64,000 bases of DNA from Corynebacterium urealyticum (GCA_020741275.1 DYZK01000109.1:1-64000); one strand, 5' to 3'; positions 23,609 to 34,213 are shown, counted from the stretch's first letter. A program made the numbers and translations. The notes: generated from the letters alone by a model not told the origin.

Positions 23609-23806
23609 CTAGTTCTTCGCCCGCCCCCAGTGGGGCGGGCGTTGTTCTATCCAGAAGTCTTTATCGAACCCGCCATGATCGGCCGGGTTCTTTTCTTTAT
23701 CGACGCCCCGGCCCGCGGCTTTGGGGTCCTTAACTCTCCCGGAGGAGTTCCGGGCACTGCGGGCCTTACCGAGGCTGGCGAGCCCGCGTTGCGCGCGGCG
23801 GGCCAT
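23609..23806 (-). CDS. Small hypothetical protein (65 aa)
   Basis: ATG directly abuts the upstream moaB-like stop (TAA|ATG), suggesting translational coupling; sequence ends FDKDFWIEQRPPHWGRAKN. Confidence 0.5.
   Translation of the reverse strand: MARRAQRGLASLGKARSARNSSGRVKDPKAAGRGVDKEKNPADHGGFDKDFWIEQRPPHWGRAKN
23618..23641. terminator. Strong hairpin (10-bp perfect stem) downstream of mscL
   Basis: CGCCCGCCCC-CAGT-GGGGCGGGCG followed by TTGTTCT on the + strand; lies inside the 3' end of the antisense small ORF. Confidence 0.7.
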
Positions 23807-24454
23807 TTAGACGCCGAGCTCGTCGAGCACGTGGTTGACCAGCGGGCCAAGCGTAGCCATGCCGTCACGGATTGCGCCTCGGCTGCCAGCGATGTTGACG
23901 ACCACGGTGGACCCGGAGATGCCGGCGAGGCCGCGGGAAAGGGCGGCATCCTTGTTATTGGCGGCGAGGCCGGAGCTGCGGATCGCCTCCGCGATGCCCG
24001 GGATGCGGCGGTCCAGCAGCTTGCGGGTGGCCTCGGGGGCGCGGTCACGGGGGCCGAAACCGGTACCGCCGATGGTGATGACGAGGTCCGCGCCTCCGAC
24101 AACCGCGGTTTCGATGGCGTGCCGGATCTCGCTCTTGCGCTCAGCGACGTTGACCACCGCATCAACGATGAAGCGGTCCTCTGCAAGCAGTTCGGCGACG
24201 AGCTCCCCGCTACCGCCCTGGCCAGCTCGGTCCTCTCCGATCAGCACAACAAGCGCGTGGCGGGAAGGCACGGCTTCGGCTGCGGCGCGCTTTGCAGCGG
24301 CCTGTGCGTCGAGGCTCTGGTCGAGACTATGAAGAAAGCTATCGTCCGGCTCCGGAATGGCGGCGTCCAACCGGTCTAGCTGACTGTGGTCGATGTCGTC
24401 CACGATGGGGTTTCGGACACCGAGATCGTGGGCTTCATTCCGGTTTAGCGTCAA
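23807..24454 (-). CDS. MoaB/Mog-family molybdenum cofactor biosynthesis protein
   Basis: ADLVITIGGTGFGPRDRAPEATRKLLDRRIPGIAEAIRSSGL...GSTVVVNIAGSRGAIRDGM. Confidence 0.9.
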   Translation of the reverse strand: MTLNRNEAHDLGVRNPIVDDIDHSQLDRLDAAIPEPDDSFLHSLDQSLDAQAAAKRAAAEAVPSRHALVVLIGEDRAGQGGSGELVAELLAEDRFIVDAVVNVAERKSEIRHAIETAVVGGADLVITIGGTGFGPRDRAPEATRKLLDRRIPGIAEAIRSSGLAANNKDAALSRGLAGISGSTVVVNIAGSRGAIRDGMATLGPLVNHVLDELGV

Positions 24455-24513
24455 CGCGTTTGCTCCTTCACGGCGGGTAGGTGGCTTTAACTTTAACGTG
24501 GGAGAGGGATTTT

Positions 24514-24533
24514 AAAACCCCTAATGGGGTTTT
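24514..24533. terminator. Terminator hairpin between htrA-like and moaB-like genes
   Basis: AAAACCCC-TAAT-GGGGTTTT perfect inverted repeat with flanking T/A tracts. Confidence 0.75.
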
Positions 24534-24558
24534 ATTTTCATCCCTCCCCCGTGTGTGT

Positions 24559-26049
24559 CTACTCTTGGGTTTCAGCCTCGGTGCCGAGGGTGACGTCGAG
24601 TTGCTTTTCCGGTCCACTTCCCCCAGGCAGGACGGTGAGTTTCACGGTGTCCCCGACCTCGTGAGAACGGATGGCAGCGATGAGCCCCACGCCAGTGTCA
24701 ATGAGTCGATCATCGACCTTGCGCACCACGTCCCCCTTCTTCAACCCAGCCTTGTCCGCAGGGCTTCCGGAGTTCACCTCCATGACCTCAGCTCCGACGT
24801 AGCGGCTGGCGGTGTTGATCTGCGCGCCGATCAGCGGGTGGACGGCCTTACCGTTGTCGATCAGCTGCTTGGCGATACGCACCGCCTGGTTGGATGGGAT
24901 GGCGAAGCCCAGGCCGATAGAGCCGGAGGTACCTCCTCCGCCCAAGGTGGCGATGACCGTGGGGATGCCCACAAGTTCGCCCTTAAGGTTCACGAGCGCA
25001 CCACCGGAGTTTCCGGGGTTGATAGCAGCATCGGTCTGGATCGCGTCGATGAGGGAGCCCTCCCCGCCATCCTCGCCGGCTGCCTGGACGGGGCGGTCCT
25101 TGGCAGACACGATGCCGGAGGTCACGGTGGAGTTCAGGCCCAGCGGAGAGCCGATGGCGGCGACCGTCTCGCCAACATTAATGGCGTTGGAGTCCCCCAT
25201 CGCCATGGGCTGCAGGTTATCGGCGCCCTCTGCCTTGATGACGGCGATATCGGTCTGCGGGTCGGCGGCGATGAACTTGGCTGGGAGCACGCGACCGTCA
25301 GAGGTGATGACCTGCATCTTCGCTCCCCCCTTGGCGGCGGCACCAACGACGTGATTATTCGTGAGAATCATGCCGTCGTTGGTGAAGATGGATCCGGAGC
25401 CTTCTTCCCCGCCACGGGCGCTTTGCACCTGGATCTGGACCACCGAGCGGGTGACCTTGTTCGCGACCTGGGCGATGGATCCTGATTCCTCGAGCCTGCT
25501 CGTGCTGGTGTCCTCGTTACCGGTGGGCGCGGAGTCGAGAGTGTTGACAGAGCGGGTGCTCGAACTGCCCTGCATGGAGGTTAGGGCGAAGGTCGTGCCG
25601 GAGGCGAGAACTACTGCACCCACCATGAGGGCAGCCACCGCACCGGTGGACCAGCGCTTCTTCTCCTTCGGCGGGTCGGTGAGGGTGCCTTCGCCCGGCA
25701 CGCTCGGCCCTGCCTGGGGCGGGTAGCCCGGCTCGTGCGGTAGCGCCTGCTGGTGCTGCGGTGCCTGCATGCCCTGCTGCAGGGGCTGCGGGCCCTGGGG
25801 ATTCTGAACCTGGTGCGGCTGCGTATAGCCGGTGTTCGACTGGCCCCACTGGGCAGGCTGGTTGTCCTGAGCATCGCCCGCCCAACCCCCGTGGTCGTAC
25901 TGTGCCCCAGCCTCGCCGCGGCCGGTGTGGCCATTGTGCCCGAATGGCCCAAAGTCCGACGCCTTCGGGTATTGCTCTCCCCCGCTACCGCTGGCGCCGT
26001 TGCCGCCGATACCGTTACCGCTATTCAGATTTTCACCATTTTTTTCCAT
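24559..26049 (-). CDS. HtrA/DegP-like trypsin-like serine protease with PDZ domain (PepD-like)
   Basis: TNNHVVGAA (His), TDIAVIK (Asp), AAINPGNSGGALVNLKGELVGI (Ser), C-terminal PDZ; N-terminal Q/P-rich cytosolic segment plus one TM. Confidence 0.94.
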   Translation of the reverse strand: MEKNGENLNSGNGIGGNGASGSGGEQYPKASDFGPFGHNGHTGRGEAGAQYDHGGWAGDAQDNQPAQWGQSNTGYTQPHQVQNPQGPQPLQQGMQAPQHQQALPHEPGYPPQAGPSVPGEGTLTDPPKEKKRWSTGAVAALMVGAVVLASGTTFALTSMQGSSSTRSVNTLDSAPTGNEDTSTSRLEESGSIAQVANKVTRSVVQIQVQSARGGEEGSGSIFTNDGMILTNNHVVGAAAKGGAKMQVITSDGRVLPAKFIAADPQTDIAVIKAEGADNLQPMAMGDSNAINVGETVAAIGSPLGLNSTVTSGIVSAKDRPVQAAGEDGGEGSLIDAIQTDAAINPGNSGGALVNLKGELVGIPTVIATLGGGGTSGSIGLGFAIPSNQAVRIAKQLIDNGKAVHPLIGAQINTASRYVGAEVMEVNSGSPADKAGLKKGDVVRKVDDRLIDTGVGLIAAIRSHEVGDTVKLTVLPGGSGPEKQLDVTLGTEAETQE

Positions 26050-26095
26050 AGGAACTATCCTCCACTTCCCTTATAAAAAATCCTGGGACGCAGCC

Positions 26096-27685
26096 CTATT
26101 TTTCGCTGGGAGCTCCACGGCGGGCGGGCAATACCACCCGCATCAGCGCGCCACCGTCATCGGACTCATCGGCGATGATCGCCCCACCGTGATTTACCAC
26201 GGCCTGCTTAACGATGGAGAGCCCCAGGCCGGAGCCTGGCATCGAGCGAGACTTGATCGAACGGTAGAAGCGACCAAAGACCTTCTCCCGATCCTCAACG
26301 GGGATACCCGGCCCAGAGTCCGCGACTCGGATTTCCACGGCTTCCTCGTCGCCTTCGCTCCCCGACACCCCGGCAGTCAGCCCCGACGCTGCCGGCGGGA
26401 TGGGTTGCATCCAAACCCGCACGCTGCCCCCTTCCGGTGACCACTTGGCTGCGTTGTCCAGCAGGTTCAACAGCGCCCGTTTCAGACTGAGCGGATCACC
26501 CTGGGTAACCCAGGGCTCGGCGTGAATCTCGAAGGTGACGTCCGGGCGACGCCGCTGCACCTTCGCCACGCCGACGCGCAGGCACTCGTTGAGATCGACC
26601 TCCTGATCGCTGAGAACGGGACCATCCTCACGGGCCAGGTCCACCAGGTCCTTAATCAGGGCGCTCATCTCGTCCAACTGGCTCAGCACATCACGTTCAA
26701 TCTCTCGGCGGTCAGCCACCGTGATGCCTGGGGAATCCTCACGCGTCGCGAGCAGCAATAGTTCGATATTGGTCCGCAGGGATGTCAACGGCGTCTTGAG
26801 CTCGTGCGAGGCATCCGCCACGAGCTCCTTCTGCTTCTCCCGGGAGGTCTGGAGGGCCAGCATCATGTTGTTGAAGGACGTAGTGAGGGTGCCGACCTCG
26901 TCATTAGAGAAGACGACGAGCTGGCGGAGCTCGCCCGTCTCCGTCACTCGGTCCGTGGCTCGCCGTAGGCGGTCGATGGGCCGCAGCCCGGCGCTCACCA
27001 CAGCGGCGACCAGCACGATGGCGCCGAGCGAGCCACAGATGCCGATCATCGTCAGAATGAGGGCAAGCGAATCTAGCGACTTTGTTGTCGGCGAAGTATC
27101 AGAAACGAGGACGACGACGCGGCCGTCAGGCGCCGCGACCGCGAAGTAACGGTCGTCGCCATCGGAGCGGTAAGAATGCGGGCGCGCGCCCCGGATGACC
27201 GCGATCTCGGCCTCCTCCAAGACGGGTTCGAACTTCGCAACGGGAGCGGCAATGCCGGTATAGGCCTCCGGCACAACCATCAAACTGAAGGTGTTGGAGA
27301 TTCGCTCGAAGGCCGGCTCGTAGTTCTCCCCCGGAACACCACCTGGAACTTTCTCGGGTGGCATCTCGATGATGCTTTGCGCCTGGGACCGCAACAGGCT
27401 ATCGCCGGCTCGCCACAGGATCTGGGACACCGTCGCGTAGGCAGCGAAGGTGACGGTGGCGATCGAGAAGATAATGACCAATGAGGTCAGGACGGTCAGC
27501 CGTTGTTTAATGCTGCCCAGGGTACCGTCCAGAAAGCGGCGCCACCGCGGGAGGTTGGTCAGCTCAGCGACGTCCTCTTCGCCGAGGAGGATGCCGTGGT
27601 CGGCGACGGCACCCGCAGTTCGCTCCCCCGTCGCCGGGTGGGAGGCACGGCCCCGGGGGTCCGAGGGGAGCCTCCGCAAACTCAT
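26096..27685 (-). CDS. mprB: Sensor histidine kinase, MprB-like
   Basis: [27 protein letters not shown]-box, [33 protein letters not shown]; 4-nt overlap with mprA. Confidence 0.92.
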   Translation of the reverse strand: MSLRRLPSDPRGRASHPATGERTAGAVADHGILLGEEDVAELTNLPRWRRFLDGTLGSIKQRLTVLTSLVIIFSIATVTFAAYATVSQILWRAGDSLLRSQAQSIIEMPPEKVPGGVPGENYEPAFERISNTFSLMVVPEAYTGIAAPVAKFEPVLEEAEIAVIRGARPHSYRSDGDDRYFAVAAPDGRVVVLVSDTSPTTKSLDSLALILTMIGICGSLGAIVLVAAVVSAGLRPIDRLRRATDRVTETGELRQLVVFSNDEVGTLTTSFNNMMLALQTSREKQKELVADASHELKTPLTSLRTNIELLLLATREDSPGITVADRREIERDVLSQLDEMSALIKDLVDLAREDGPVLSDQEVDLNECLRVGVAKVQRRRPDVTFEIHAEPWVTQGDPLSLKRALLNLLDNAAKWSPEGGSVRVWMQPIPPAASGLTAGVSGSEGDEEAVEIRVADSGPGIPVEDREKVFGRFYRSIKSRSMPGSGLGLSIVKQAVVNHGGAIIADESDDGGALMRVVLPARRGAPSEK

Positions 27686-28377
27686 GGTGCGGTCTCGCGC
27701 AGAACGTAACCCACGCCGCGAACCGTCTGGATCAGGCGTGGCTCGCCGTCAGCTTCGGTCTTGCGACGCAGGTAGCCGATGTAGACCTCCAAAGCATTGC
27801 CTGAGGTCGGGAAGTCATAGCCCCACACGTCCTCGAGGATCGTCGTCCGGGAGAGCACCTTGCGTGGATTGCGCAGCAGCAGCTCCAGAAGGGCGAACTC
27901 GGTGCGGGTCAGGCTAATCTGGCGGCCGCCACGAGTAACGTCGCGGGTCGCAGGATCCAGCTCAAGGTCCTCGAACTTCAGGATCTCAATCTGCTGGCTT
28001 TCCACTGCCGCCGGCCGCGCGGCGCGCCGGACAAGGGATCGGGTGCGGGCCAGGAGCTCTTCGAGCGCAAAGGGCTTGGTGAGGTAATCGTCCGCTCCGG
28101 CATCCAAACCGGCCACGCGTTCCGAGACGGAGTCGCGGGCAGTGAGTAACAGGATTGGGATGTCGTCGCCCTGAGAACGCAGCTCGCGGCACACCTCAAG
28201 CCCGTCGAACTTCGGCATCATGACGTCGAGAATCACCATGTCGGGACGCTCAGACTGGACCTTATCCAGCGCTTCCTCCCCGTCTGCGGCGAGCACAATG
28301 GTGTAACCGTTGAAAATCAGGGAACGCCGCAGCGATTCGCGAACAGCGGGGTCATCGTCCACAACGAGAATCTTCAT
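27682..28377 (-). CDS. mprA: OmpR-family response regulator, MprA-like
   Basis: [39 protein letters not shown], winged [31 protein letters not shown]. Confidence 0.94.
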   Translation of the reverse strand: MKILVVDDDPAVRESLRRSLIFNGYTIVLAADGEEALDKVQSERPDMVILDVMMPKFDGLEVCRELRSQGDDIPILLLTARDSVSERVAGLDAGADDYLTKPFALEELLARTRSLVRRAARPAAVESQQIEILKFEDLELDPATRDVTRGGRQISLTRTEFALLELLLRNPRKVLSRTTILEDVWGYDFPTSGNALEVYIGYLRRKTEADGEPRLIQTVRGVGYVLRETAP

Positions 28378-28515
28378 ATAGTCATTCTGCCTTCCCGGCG
28401 GGTCCTTGTGTTAACACTCAGCACCAGTTTAGGTCGCTCGCACCCACAGGTCAGGTTTTTCTACTGCTCGACTGCACCTTGCAGGCGCCTCTCCAGCGTG
28501 ACGGAGGCATCAAAA

Positions 28516-28548
28516 AACGCCCGCACCTGGAGCGCAGGTACGGGCGTT
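28516..28548 (-). terminator. Intrinsic terminator downstream of rpmF
   Basis: Minus strand: AACGCCCG(T)ACCTG...CAGGT(G)CGGGCGTT followed by TTTT. Confidence 0.85.
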
Positions 28549-28573
28549 GAACCGGCAAGCCGGCTGACCGGGA

Positions 28574-28741
28574 TTAATCCAGGTCGATCAGGCCGAGCTG
28601 AGCAGCCTTCACCAGGCGGCGAGGGATCTGCACCTCCTGGCCGTTAATCTTCCGAGTCTGAAGTTCGACGTTATCCGCCTTCCACTGGGAACGGCGGGCG
28701 CGGGTGTTGGCGCGGGACTTCTTGAACTTTGGTACTGCCAT
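28574..28741 (-). CDS. rpmF: 50S ribosomal protein L32
   Basis: Manual translation: [55 protein letters not shown] (55 aa; below ORF-track size limit). Confidence 0.96.
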   Translation of the reverse strand: MAVPKFKKSRANTRARRSQWKADNVELQTRKINGQEVQIPRRLVKAAQLGLIDLD

Positions 28742-28763
28742 TTTCTTCTACCCTCCTCGAGCC

Positions 28764-29033
28764 TTACTGGGTCTTCTTCTTGCGGCGAGCCATGCCACCG
28801 TAGCGGCGCTGGAACTTCTCGACGCGACCTGCGGTGTCCATGACGCGCTGTGCGCCGGTCCAGAACGGGTGGGACTCGCTGGTGATGTCGACGACGATCA
28901 GCGGGTACTCGTTGCCATCCTCCCACTCGACCGTACGGTCGGAAGTGGCGGTGGAGCGGGTAAGGAACTGTTTACCGGTAGCAGAATCCTTGAATACCAC
29001 TGGGTGGTAATCCGGGTGGATATCCTTCTTCAT
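28764..29033 (-). CDS. rpmE2: 50S ribosomal protein L31 type B (Cys-free)
   Basis: [79 protein letters not shown]. Confidence 0.96.
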   Translation of the reverse strand: MKKDIHPDYHPVVFKDSATGKQFLTRSTATSDRTVEWEDGNEYPLIVVDITSESHPFWTGAQRVMDTAGRVEKFQRRYGGMARRKKKTQ

Positions 29034-29255
29034 ACTTCTTCCCTTAGGTTGATCACATCGGGTCGGTCCCAAACGCATGAGCGCGGGTCGTGCCCGAGTC
29101 GGGGCGAAACATTGTCTTCACGTTCGAGATGCCACGATGGCAGCACGTACGACCGCAAAAGTCTATCGCATGTCGACCGGTGGACATAATTGACTGACCG
29201 CTACTCAACGACTGACCCCGGCCGGACAAGATTAGGCGCTTCGCCACCTGAGCTG

Positions 29256-29261
29256 TATAAT
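29256..29261 (+). promoter_or_regulatory. Candidate -10 element (TATAAT) for the rpmB-rpmG-rpsN-rpsR operon
   Basis: Consensus hexamer about 130 nt upstream of rpmB; no convincing -35. Confidence 0.4.
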
Positions 29262-29392
29262 CGTCCTCTGCTGTTGTCTATGTAAACGTCATCACCGTGC
29301 ATGCAGCGCATTTCGTGCTTCCCAGCGGACTGTCTACCCACCGGGGAGCCTGCATTTTTCGTTATGTAATGCATGGTGGAAGGAGAAAACCC

Positions 29393-29629
29393 ATGTCGGC
29401 ATATTGCCAGGTGACGGGCCGCAAGCCGGGTTTCGGCAAGCAGGTTTCCCACTCTCACCGACACACGAGCCGCCGCTGGAACCCAAATGTTCAGCGTCGC
29501 AAGTTCTACCTGCCTTCTGAGGGCCGCACGATCACGTTGACGGTCTCTCCGAAGGGCCTGAAGACCATTGACCGTGATGGCATCGAGTCCGTCGTTGCCA
29601 AGATTCGCGCTCGTGGGGAGAAGATCTAA
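29393..29629 (+). CDS. rpmB: 50S ribosomal protein L28
   Basis: [69 protein letters not shown] upstream. Confidence 0.97.
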   Translation: MSAYCQVTGRKPGFGKQVSHSHRHTSRRWNPNVQRRKFYLPSEGRTITLTVSPKGLKTIDRDGIESVVAKIRARGEKI

Positions 29630-29631
29630 AA

Positions 29632-29796
29632 ATGGCTCGTAACGATATTCGTCCAATCATCAAGCTCAAGTCCACGGCTGGCACCGGTTACACCTACGTC
29701 ACCCGTAAGAACAAGCGCAACAACCCGGATCGCATCACTCTGAAGAAGTACGACCCGGTTGCCCGCAAGCACGTCGAATTCCGCGAGGAGCGATAA
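29632..29796 (+). CDS. rpmG: 50S ribosomal protein L33 (Cys-free)
   Basis: Manual translation: [54 protein letters not shown] (54 aa; below ORF-track limit). Confidence 0.97.
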   Translation: MARNDIRPIIKLKSTAGTGYTYVTRKNKRNNPDRITLKKYDPVARKHVEFREER

Positions 29797-29799
29797 TCT

Positions 29800-30105
29800 A
29801 TGGCTAAGAAGTCCATGATCGCGAAGAACGAGCAGCGCAAGGAAATCGTCGCCCGCTATGCGGAGCGTCGCGCTGAGCTCAAGAAGATCATCAAGAACCC
29901 GAACACCAGCGACGAGGATCGCATCGAGGCACAGTTCGAGCTGAACCGTCAGCCGCGCGACGCCTCCCCTGTTCGCGTCCGCAACCGTGACGCCGCCGAC
30001 GGTCGCCCACGTGGCTACCTCCGCAAGTTCGGCCTGTCCCGTGTCCGCGTCCGCGAGATGGCTCACCGCGGTGAGCTGCCGGGCGTTCGTAAGTCCAGCT
30101 GGTAA
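29800..30105 (+). CDS. rpsN: 30S ribosomal protein S14 (long, Cys-free form)
   Basis: [29 protein letters not shown]...[33 protein letters not shown]. Confidence 0.97.
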
Positions 30106-30122
30106 TTAGGGAGGCTCTTTAA

Positions 30123-30371
30123 ATGAAGCGCAACAACATGAAGCGGGCGCGGATGGAGCAGTCCCGCCGCCCCAAGAAGAACCCGCTCAAGGCCGAAGGC
30201 ATCGAGCAGGTTGACTACAAGAACTACGCTCTCCTGCGTAAGTTCATCTCCGACCGCGGCAAGATCCGTTCCCGCCGCGTCACGGGCCTGACCCCGCAGC
30301 AGCAGCGTGAGGTTGCTACCGCGATCAAGAACGCCCGCGAGATGGCTCTCCTGCCTTTCAACAGCCGTTAA
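30123..30371 (+). CDS. rpsR: 30S ribosomal protein S18 (Cys-free)
   Basis: [50 protein letters not shown]. Confidence 0.97.
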   Translation: MKRNNMKRARMEQSRRPKKNPLKAEGIEQVDYKNYALLRKFISDRGKIRSRRVTGLTPQQQREVATAIKNAREMALLPFNSR

Positions 30372-30399
30372 GAACCGGCAGGTAGACGTTACGTAGACA

Positions 30400-30447
30400 A
30401 AGAAGACCCGCCCAGGCTTTATGCCAGGGCGGGTCTTCTTTTATTTT
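30400..30447 (+). terminator. Intrinsic terminator of the ribosomal protein operon
   Basis: AAGAAGACCCGCCC ... GGGCGGGTCTTCTT followed by TTATTTTT. Confidence 0.93.
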
Positions 30448-30533
30448 TGACGCTCTGTGCGCCACCACCCCACAGGGAACGTCTGCTACAGACAATCAAT
30501 TCCCTCGGGATGGGAGCCGGCCTCGGCAGGGGC

Positions 30534-32027
30534 CTAGCGCTTGCGGTAGAGGGCCTTGCGCCAGTACTTCGGCTCGGAGGTCACCAGCACTCCGAGATTG
30601 CGGAAGATGCCCTCGTCCACCGACCCCAGGATCGTGGTGGTGTGGACGTCGCAGCCCGCGAGGTTCTTCAGCTGCTTCAACGCGGCCCGAGCGTCCTCAG
30701 ACTCGGCGGCGGAGACGGAGAGCGCGATGAGAACTTCGTCGGTGTGCAGGCGCGGGTTCTGGGAGCCCAGGTGATCGACTTTAAGCGTCTGGATGGGCTC
30801 AATGGACTTAGGCGAGAGCAGGTGGATGTCGTCATCCAGGCCCGCGAGGTGCTTCAACGCATTGAGCAACATCGCCGCGGAGCAGCCCAGCAGCTCGCTG
30901 GTCTTGCCGGTGATAATGGTGCCATCCGCTAGCTCCAGGGCGCTGCCCGGCTGGCCGGTGCGCTCCTCCACCTCGTTTGCTGCGGCCACGACGCGGCGGT
31001 CCTTGATGCTCGCACCGACCTTGCTCATGACGATCGCCACGCGCGAGGAGACGGTATCGTCCGTATCCTCCCGGCGCTCCTCGACGAGGGCCTTGTAGTA
31101 GCGGCGCACGATCTCCTGCTTCGCGGCTTCGCGGCACAGCTCGTCGTCGGAAATGCACTTGCCCGCCATGTTCACCCCCATGTCCGTGGGCGACTGGTAC
31201 GGCGAGTGCCCGTAGAGCTTCTCCAGCAGGGTTTTCAGCAGTGGGAAGACCTCGACGTCGCGGTTGTAGCTGGTCGCCTGCTTGCCATAGGCCTGCAGGT
31301 GGAAAGGGTCGATGACGTTGATGTCGTCCAGGTCCGCGGTCGCGGCCTCGTAGGCGAGGTTGACCGGGTGCTCCAGCGGGAGGTTCCAGATCGGGAAGGT
31401 CTCGAACTTCGCGTAGCCGGCGGGCACGCCGCGGCGGAACTCGTGATAGACCTGCGAGAGGCAGGTGGCGAGCTTGCCGGAACCTGGTCCCGGCGCGGTG
31501 ACGACGACGAGGTCGCGGGAGGTTTCCACGTAGTCATTGAGGCCGAAGCCGCCGTCGGAGACCACGAGCTCGGTATTCGTCGGGTAGCCGGGGATCACCC
31601 GGTGGCGCGCGACCTTAAGGCCGAGGCGCTCCAGGCGCTCGGCGAAGGCGACGGCCATGTGATTGCTATCCTCCAGCTGGGTCAGCACCACGTTGTTGAC
31701 CAGGAAACCGCGGTCACGGAAGACGTCGACGAGGCGGAGGGCGTCCTCCTCGTAGGGGATGGAGAGGTCGGCGCGGACCTTGCCGCGCTCCAGGTCACGG
31801 GCATTGAGGCAGACGACGATCTCGACGTCTTCCTTGATGTTCTCCAGCATCGCGATCTTGTTATCCGGCGTGAAGCCGGGCAGGACGCGGGAGGCGTGGT
31901 AGTCGTCGAAGAGCTTGCCGCCCATTTCGAGGTAGAGTTTCCCACCGATCTGCTCGCGCCGCTCGTTGATGTGCTCGGACTGGAGCTGGATGTACTTCTC
32001 GCGGTCGAAACCGATGCGGTGGGTCAT
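30534..32027 (-). CDS. DUF1846 domain-containing protein
   Basis: 497 aa; [51 protein letters not shown] characteristic DUF1846 start. Confidence 0.9.
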   Translation of the reverse strand: MTHRIGFDREKYIQLQSEHINERREQIGGKLYLEMGGKLFDDYHASRVLPGFTPDNKIAMLENIKEDVEIVVCLNARDLERGKVRADLSIPYEEDALRLVDVFRDRGFLVNNVVLTQLEDSNHMAVAFAERLERLGLKVARHRVIPGYPTNTELVVSDGGFGLNDYVETSRDLVVVTAPGPGSGKLATCLSQVYHEFRRGVPAGYAKFETFPIWNLPLEHPVNLAYEAATADLDDINVIDPFHLQAYGKQATSYNRDVEVFPLLKTLLEKLYGHSPYQSPTDMGVNMAGKCISDDELCREAAKQEIVRRYYKALVEERREDTDDTVSSRVAIVMSKVGASIKDRRVVAAANEVEERTGQPGSALELADGTIITGKTSELLGCSAAMLLNALKHLAGLDDDIHLLSPKSIEPIQTLKVDHLGSQNPRLHTDEVLIALSVSAAESEDARAALKQLKNLAGCDVHTTTILGSVDEGIFRNLGVLVTSEPKYWRKALYRKR

Positions 32028-32270
32028 GGGCGTAGCTTGTTCCTTTCAAAGCCTCAGCAGCGCTGGGTGCACCGGCTTGCAGAGCACCATCGCGTGGCTG
32101 TTTTACGCCTTTTCACTTTAGACCCGAGCGAACGTGGGCGTAAACTTCTCGCATTTCCGCACGGTTCCCATGCATTTCCGAGGGGTGCAGCCGTGCACTC
32201 CGGATAGTGCGGAACTATATTCGTGGACAATGCCCTTCACGCACACACCGACGCGGGGGCTGAACGATGA

Positions 32271-33050
32271 ATGAAAGGCCCTGTGATGACGAACCCCTAT
32301 GACGGAGGAACCCCGGACAACGGTGGCTACGGCGGTTCGACGCCGAATAGTGGATACAACGGGGACGCTTCTGGCGGTGGGCCTTACGGTAGCGGGTACA
32401 ACCAGCCCGACGCGGGGGACGCGTTCAACGACTCCCCGGGTAGCCAGGGCTACGGAGCGGATAGTTACGGCGTGCCGATGGGCGATGATCGCTCCGCTGC
32501 CGCCGGCGGTTTCCCCAGCATGCCGGACTACGAGGCCTCGGCGGGCACCGCTCCCCTCGCGCCGTCGCGTCCGGGCCCGTGGATCCGGCTGCTGAGCCTC
32601 ATCATCGACGGGATCGTGGTCAGCGTCGCCAGCACCCCGCTGTACTTCGGCTTTACTCCCGCCAATGAGGTCATCGACTGGTTCAACAGTTTGGCTAATG
32701 GTATCGATGCCGAGATGCCGATGGGCGTTGGGATCGCCTCGCTGTTGACCTTCGTGTTGTGGTTCGTTTACCGCGCGGCAATGGAGTCCAGCGGCATGAA
32801 GGGCTCCCTGGGCAAACTGGCCACCGGCCAGCGAGTGGTGAACTTCGAGGGTGGGCAGCTTAGTTTTGGCCAGTCCCTGAAGCGCAATAGTTTTTACGCC
32901 ATCCAGGGCGTATTGAACATCATCCCCTTCCTAGGTTTCCTGCTCTCGATTATCTACTTGATCGTCTATGCCGTGGGGATCTCCCGTGACCAGTACAACC
33001 AGTCCCACACCGATAAGTGGGCTAAGGCCTACGTGGTGAAGGCCCTCTAA
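32271..33050 (+). CDS. RDD family membrane protein
   Basis: G/N/Y-rich N-terminus followed by RPGPWIRLLSLIIDGIVV...GSLGKLATGQRVVN...YNQSHTDKWAKAYVV. Confidence 0.85.
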   Translation: MKGPVMTNPYDGGTPDNGGYGGSTPNSGYNGDASGGGPYGSGYNQPDAGDAFNDSPGSQGYGADSYGVPMGDDRSAAAGGFPSMPDYEASAGTAPLAPSRPGPWIRLLSLIIDGIVVSVASTPLYFGFTPANEVIDWFNSLANGIDAEMPMGVGIASLLTFVLWFVYRAAMESSGMKGSLGKLATGQRVVNFEGGQLSFGQSLKRNSFYAIQGVLNIIPFLGFLLSIIYLIVYAVGISRDQYNQSHTDKWAKAYVVKAL

Positions 33051-33196
33051 AACTCACCCGCTTAAGTTTCTCCCCGCCGTGGCAGCAGCCCGGCGGGGGT
33101 TTCTTGTGCCCACTCACCGTCCGCTCACCCAGCTCCTCTTGGTTGGCCACACCCCTCGCCATCGGCCCGGGACGGGCGGGTGGTTCAATAGGAGCC

Positions 33197-34162
33197 ATGC
33201 TCAATGTGCTCACCGGCTTCGGCGTTGTCGTCCTCATCATCGGACTCGGCTACGCCATTGGCCGCAAGCAGCTGCTGGGCCCCAAGGCGCTCTATCCGCT
33301 GAACATGTACGTGTTCTGGATCGCGCTGCCCGCCACGCTGCTGCGTTTCATGAGCCACGCGGACCTCGGGCAGATCTTCGGTCCCAACCTCGCGGTGGTG
33401 GCGATCAGCAGCCTGCTGACCGGATTCACGAGCTTCGCGCTCTTCTATTGGATTGCCCGGCGCACCGCCAAGGAATCCCTCATCGGGATGCTGGCAGCCA
33501 GCTACTGCAATGGCTCCAACCTGGGTATCCCGCTGGCCACCTACCTGCTGGACGACCCGACGCTGACGCTGCCGGTGGTCCTCTTCCAGGTGGGTCTCTA
33601 CGCCCCCACCGCGGTACTGCTGCTGGATATCGCCGAGGAGCGCGGCTCGGGCGCGCAGTCGGACACGTCGCGTACCCGGCTGGCCCCGGCGGTGGCCTCG
33701 GCGCTGTTCAAGTCCCCCCTGCTGATTTCGGCTTTTGTCGGCATGATCCTGGCCTGGATGAACACTCAATTCGGCTTTGAGCTACCGGCGCTGATCGCGG
33801 ACCCGATCGATCTGATCGCCCAGTCCATGGTCGCCGTGGCACTGGTGGTCTTCGGCATGTCCATGGCAGAGGTCAAGGTGCTGCAGCCGGGGAGCAGCCC
33901 GCGCAAGTCGGTGCTGGTGGCCTCCCTACTGAAGACGGTTCTGCACCCCACGCTGGCTTTCCTCGTCAGCACGCTGGTCTTCGGCGCAAGCGGTGAGCTG
34001 CTGCTGGCGATGGTGCTGATGGGGGCGCTGCCGACGGGGCAGAACGTATTCACCTACGCGCAGCGCTTCCAGACCCAGCAGGTGCTGGCCCGGGACACCG
34101 GCGTGGTGTCTACGGCGATCTCCCTGCCGATCATGGCAGGGATCGTGCTCCTCCTGGGCTAG
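33197..34162 (+). CDS. AEC family transporter (auxin efflux carrier fold)
   Basis: MLNVLTGFGVVVLIIGLGYAIGRKQLLGPKALYPLNMYVFWIALPATLLRFM..., C-terminal LMGALPTGQNVFTYAQRFQTQ; start trimmed from ORF 33104. Confidence 0.87.
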   Translation: MLNVLTGFGVVVLIIGLGYAIGRKQLLGPKALYPLNMYVFWIALPATLLRFMSHADLGQIFGPNLAVVAISSLLTGFTSFALFYWIARRTAKESLIGMLAASYCNGSNLGIPLATYLLDDPTLTLPVVLFQVGLYAPTAVLLLDIAEERGSGAQSDTSRTRLAPAVASALFKSPLLISAFVGMILAWMNTQFGFELPALIADPIDLIAQSMVAVALVVFGMSMAEVKVLQPGSSPRKSVLVASLLKTVLHPTLAFLVSTLVFGASGELLLAMVLMGALPTGQNVFTYAQRFQTQQVLARDTGVVSTAISLPIMAGIVLLLG

Positions 34163-34189
34163 CTTGGGTTAGCTGGGTCGGCCCCTCCC

Positions 34190-34213
34190 CTGGGCTGGCC
34201 GAAGCCAGCCCAG
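34190..34213. terminator. Bidirectional hairpin between convergent AEC transporter and thiolase genes
   Basis: CTGGGCTGGC-CGAA-GCCAGCCCAG perfect 10-bp stem; minus strand has a C(UUCG)G tetraloop. Confidence 0.6.
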
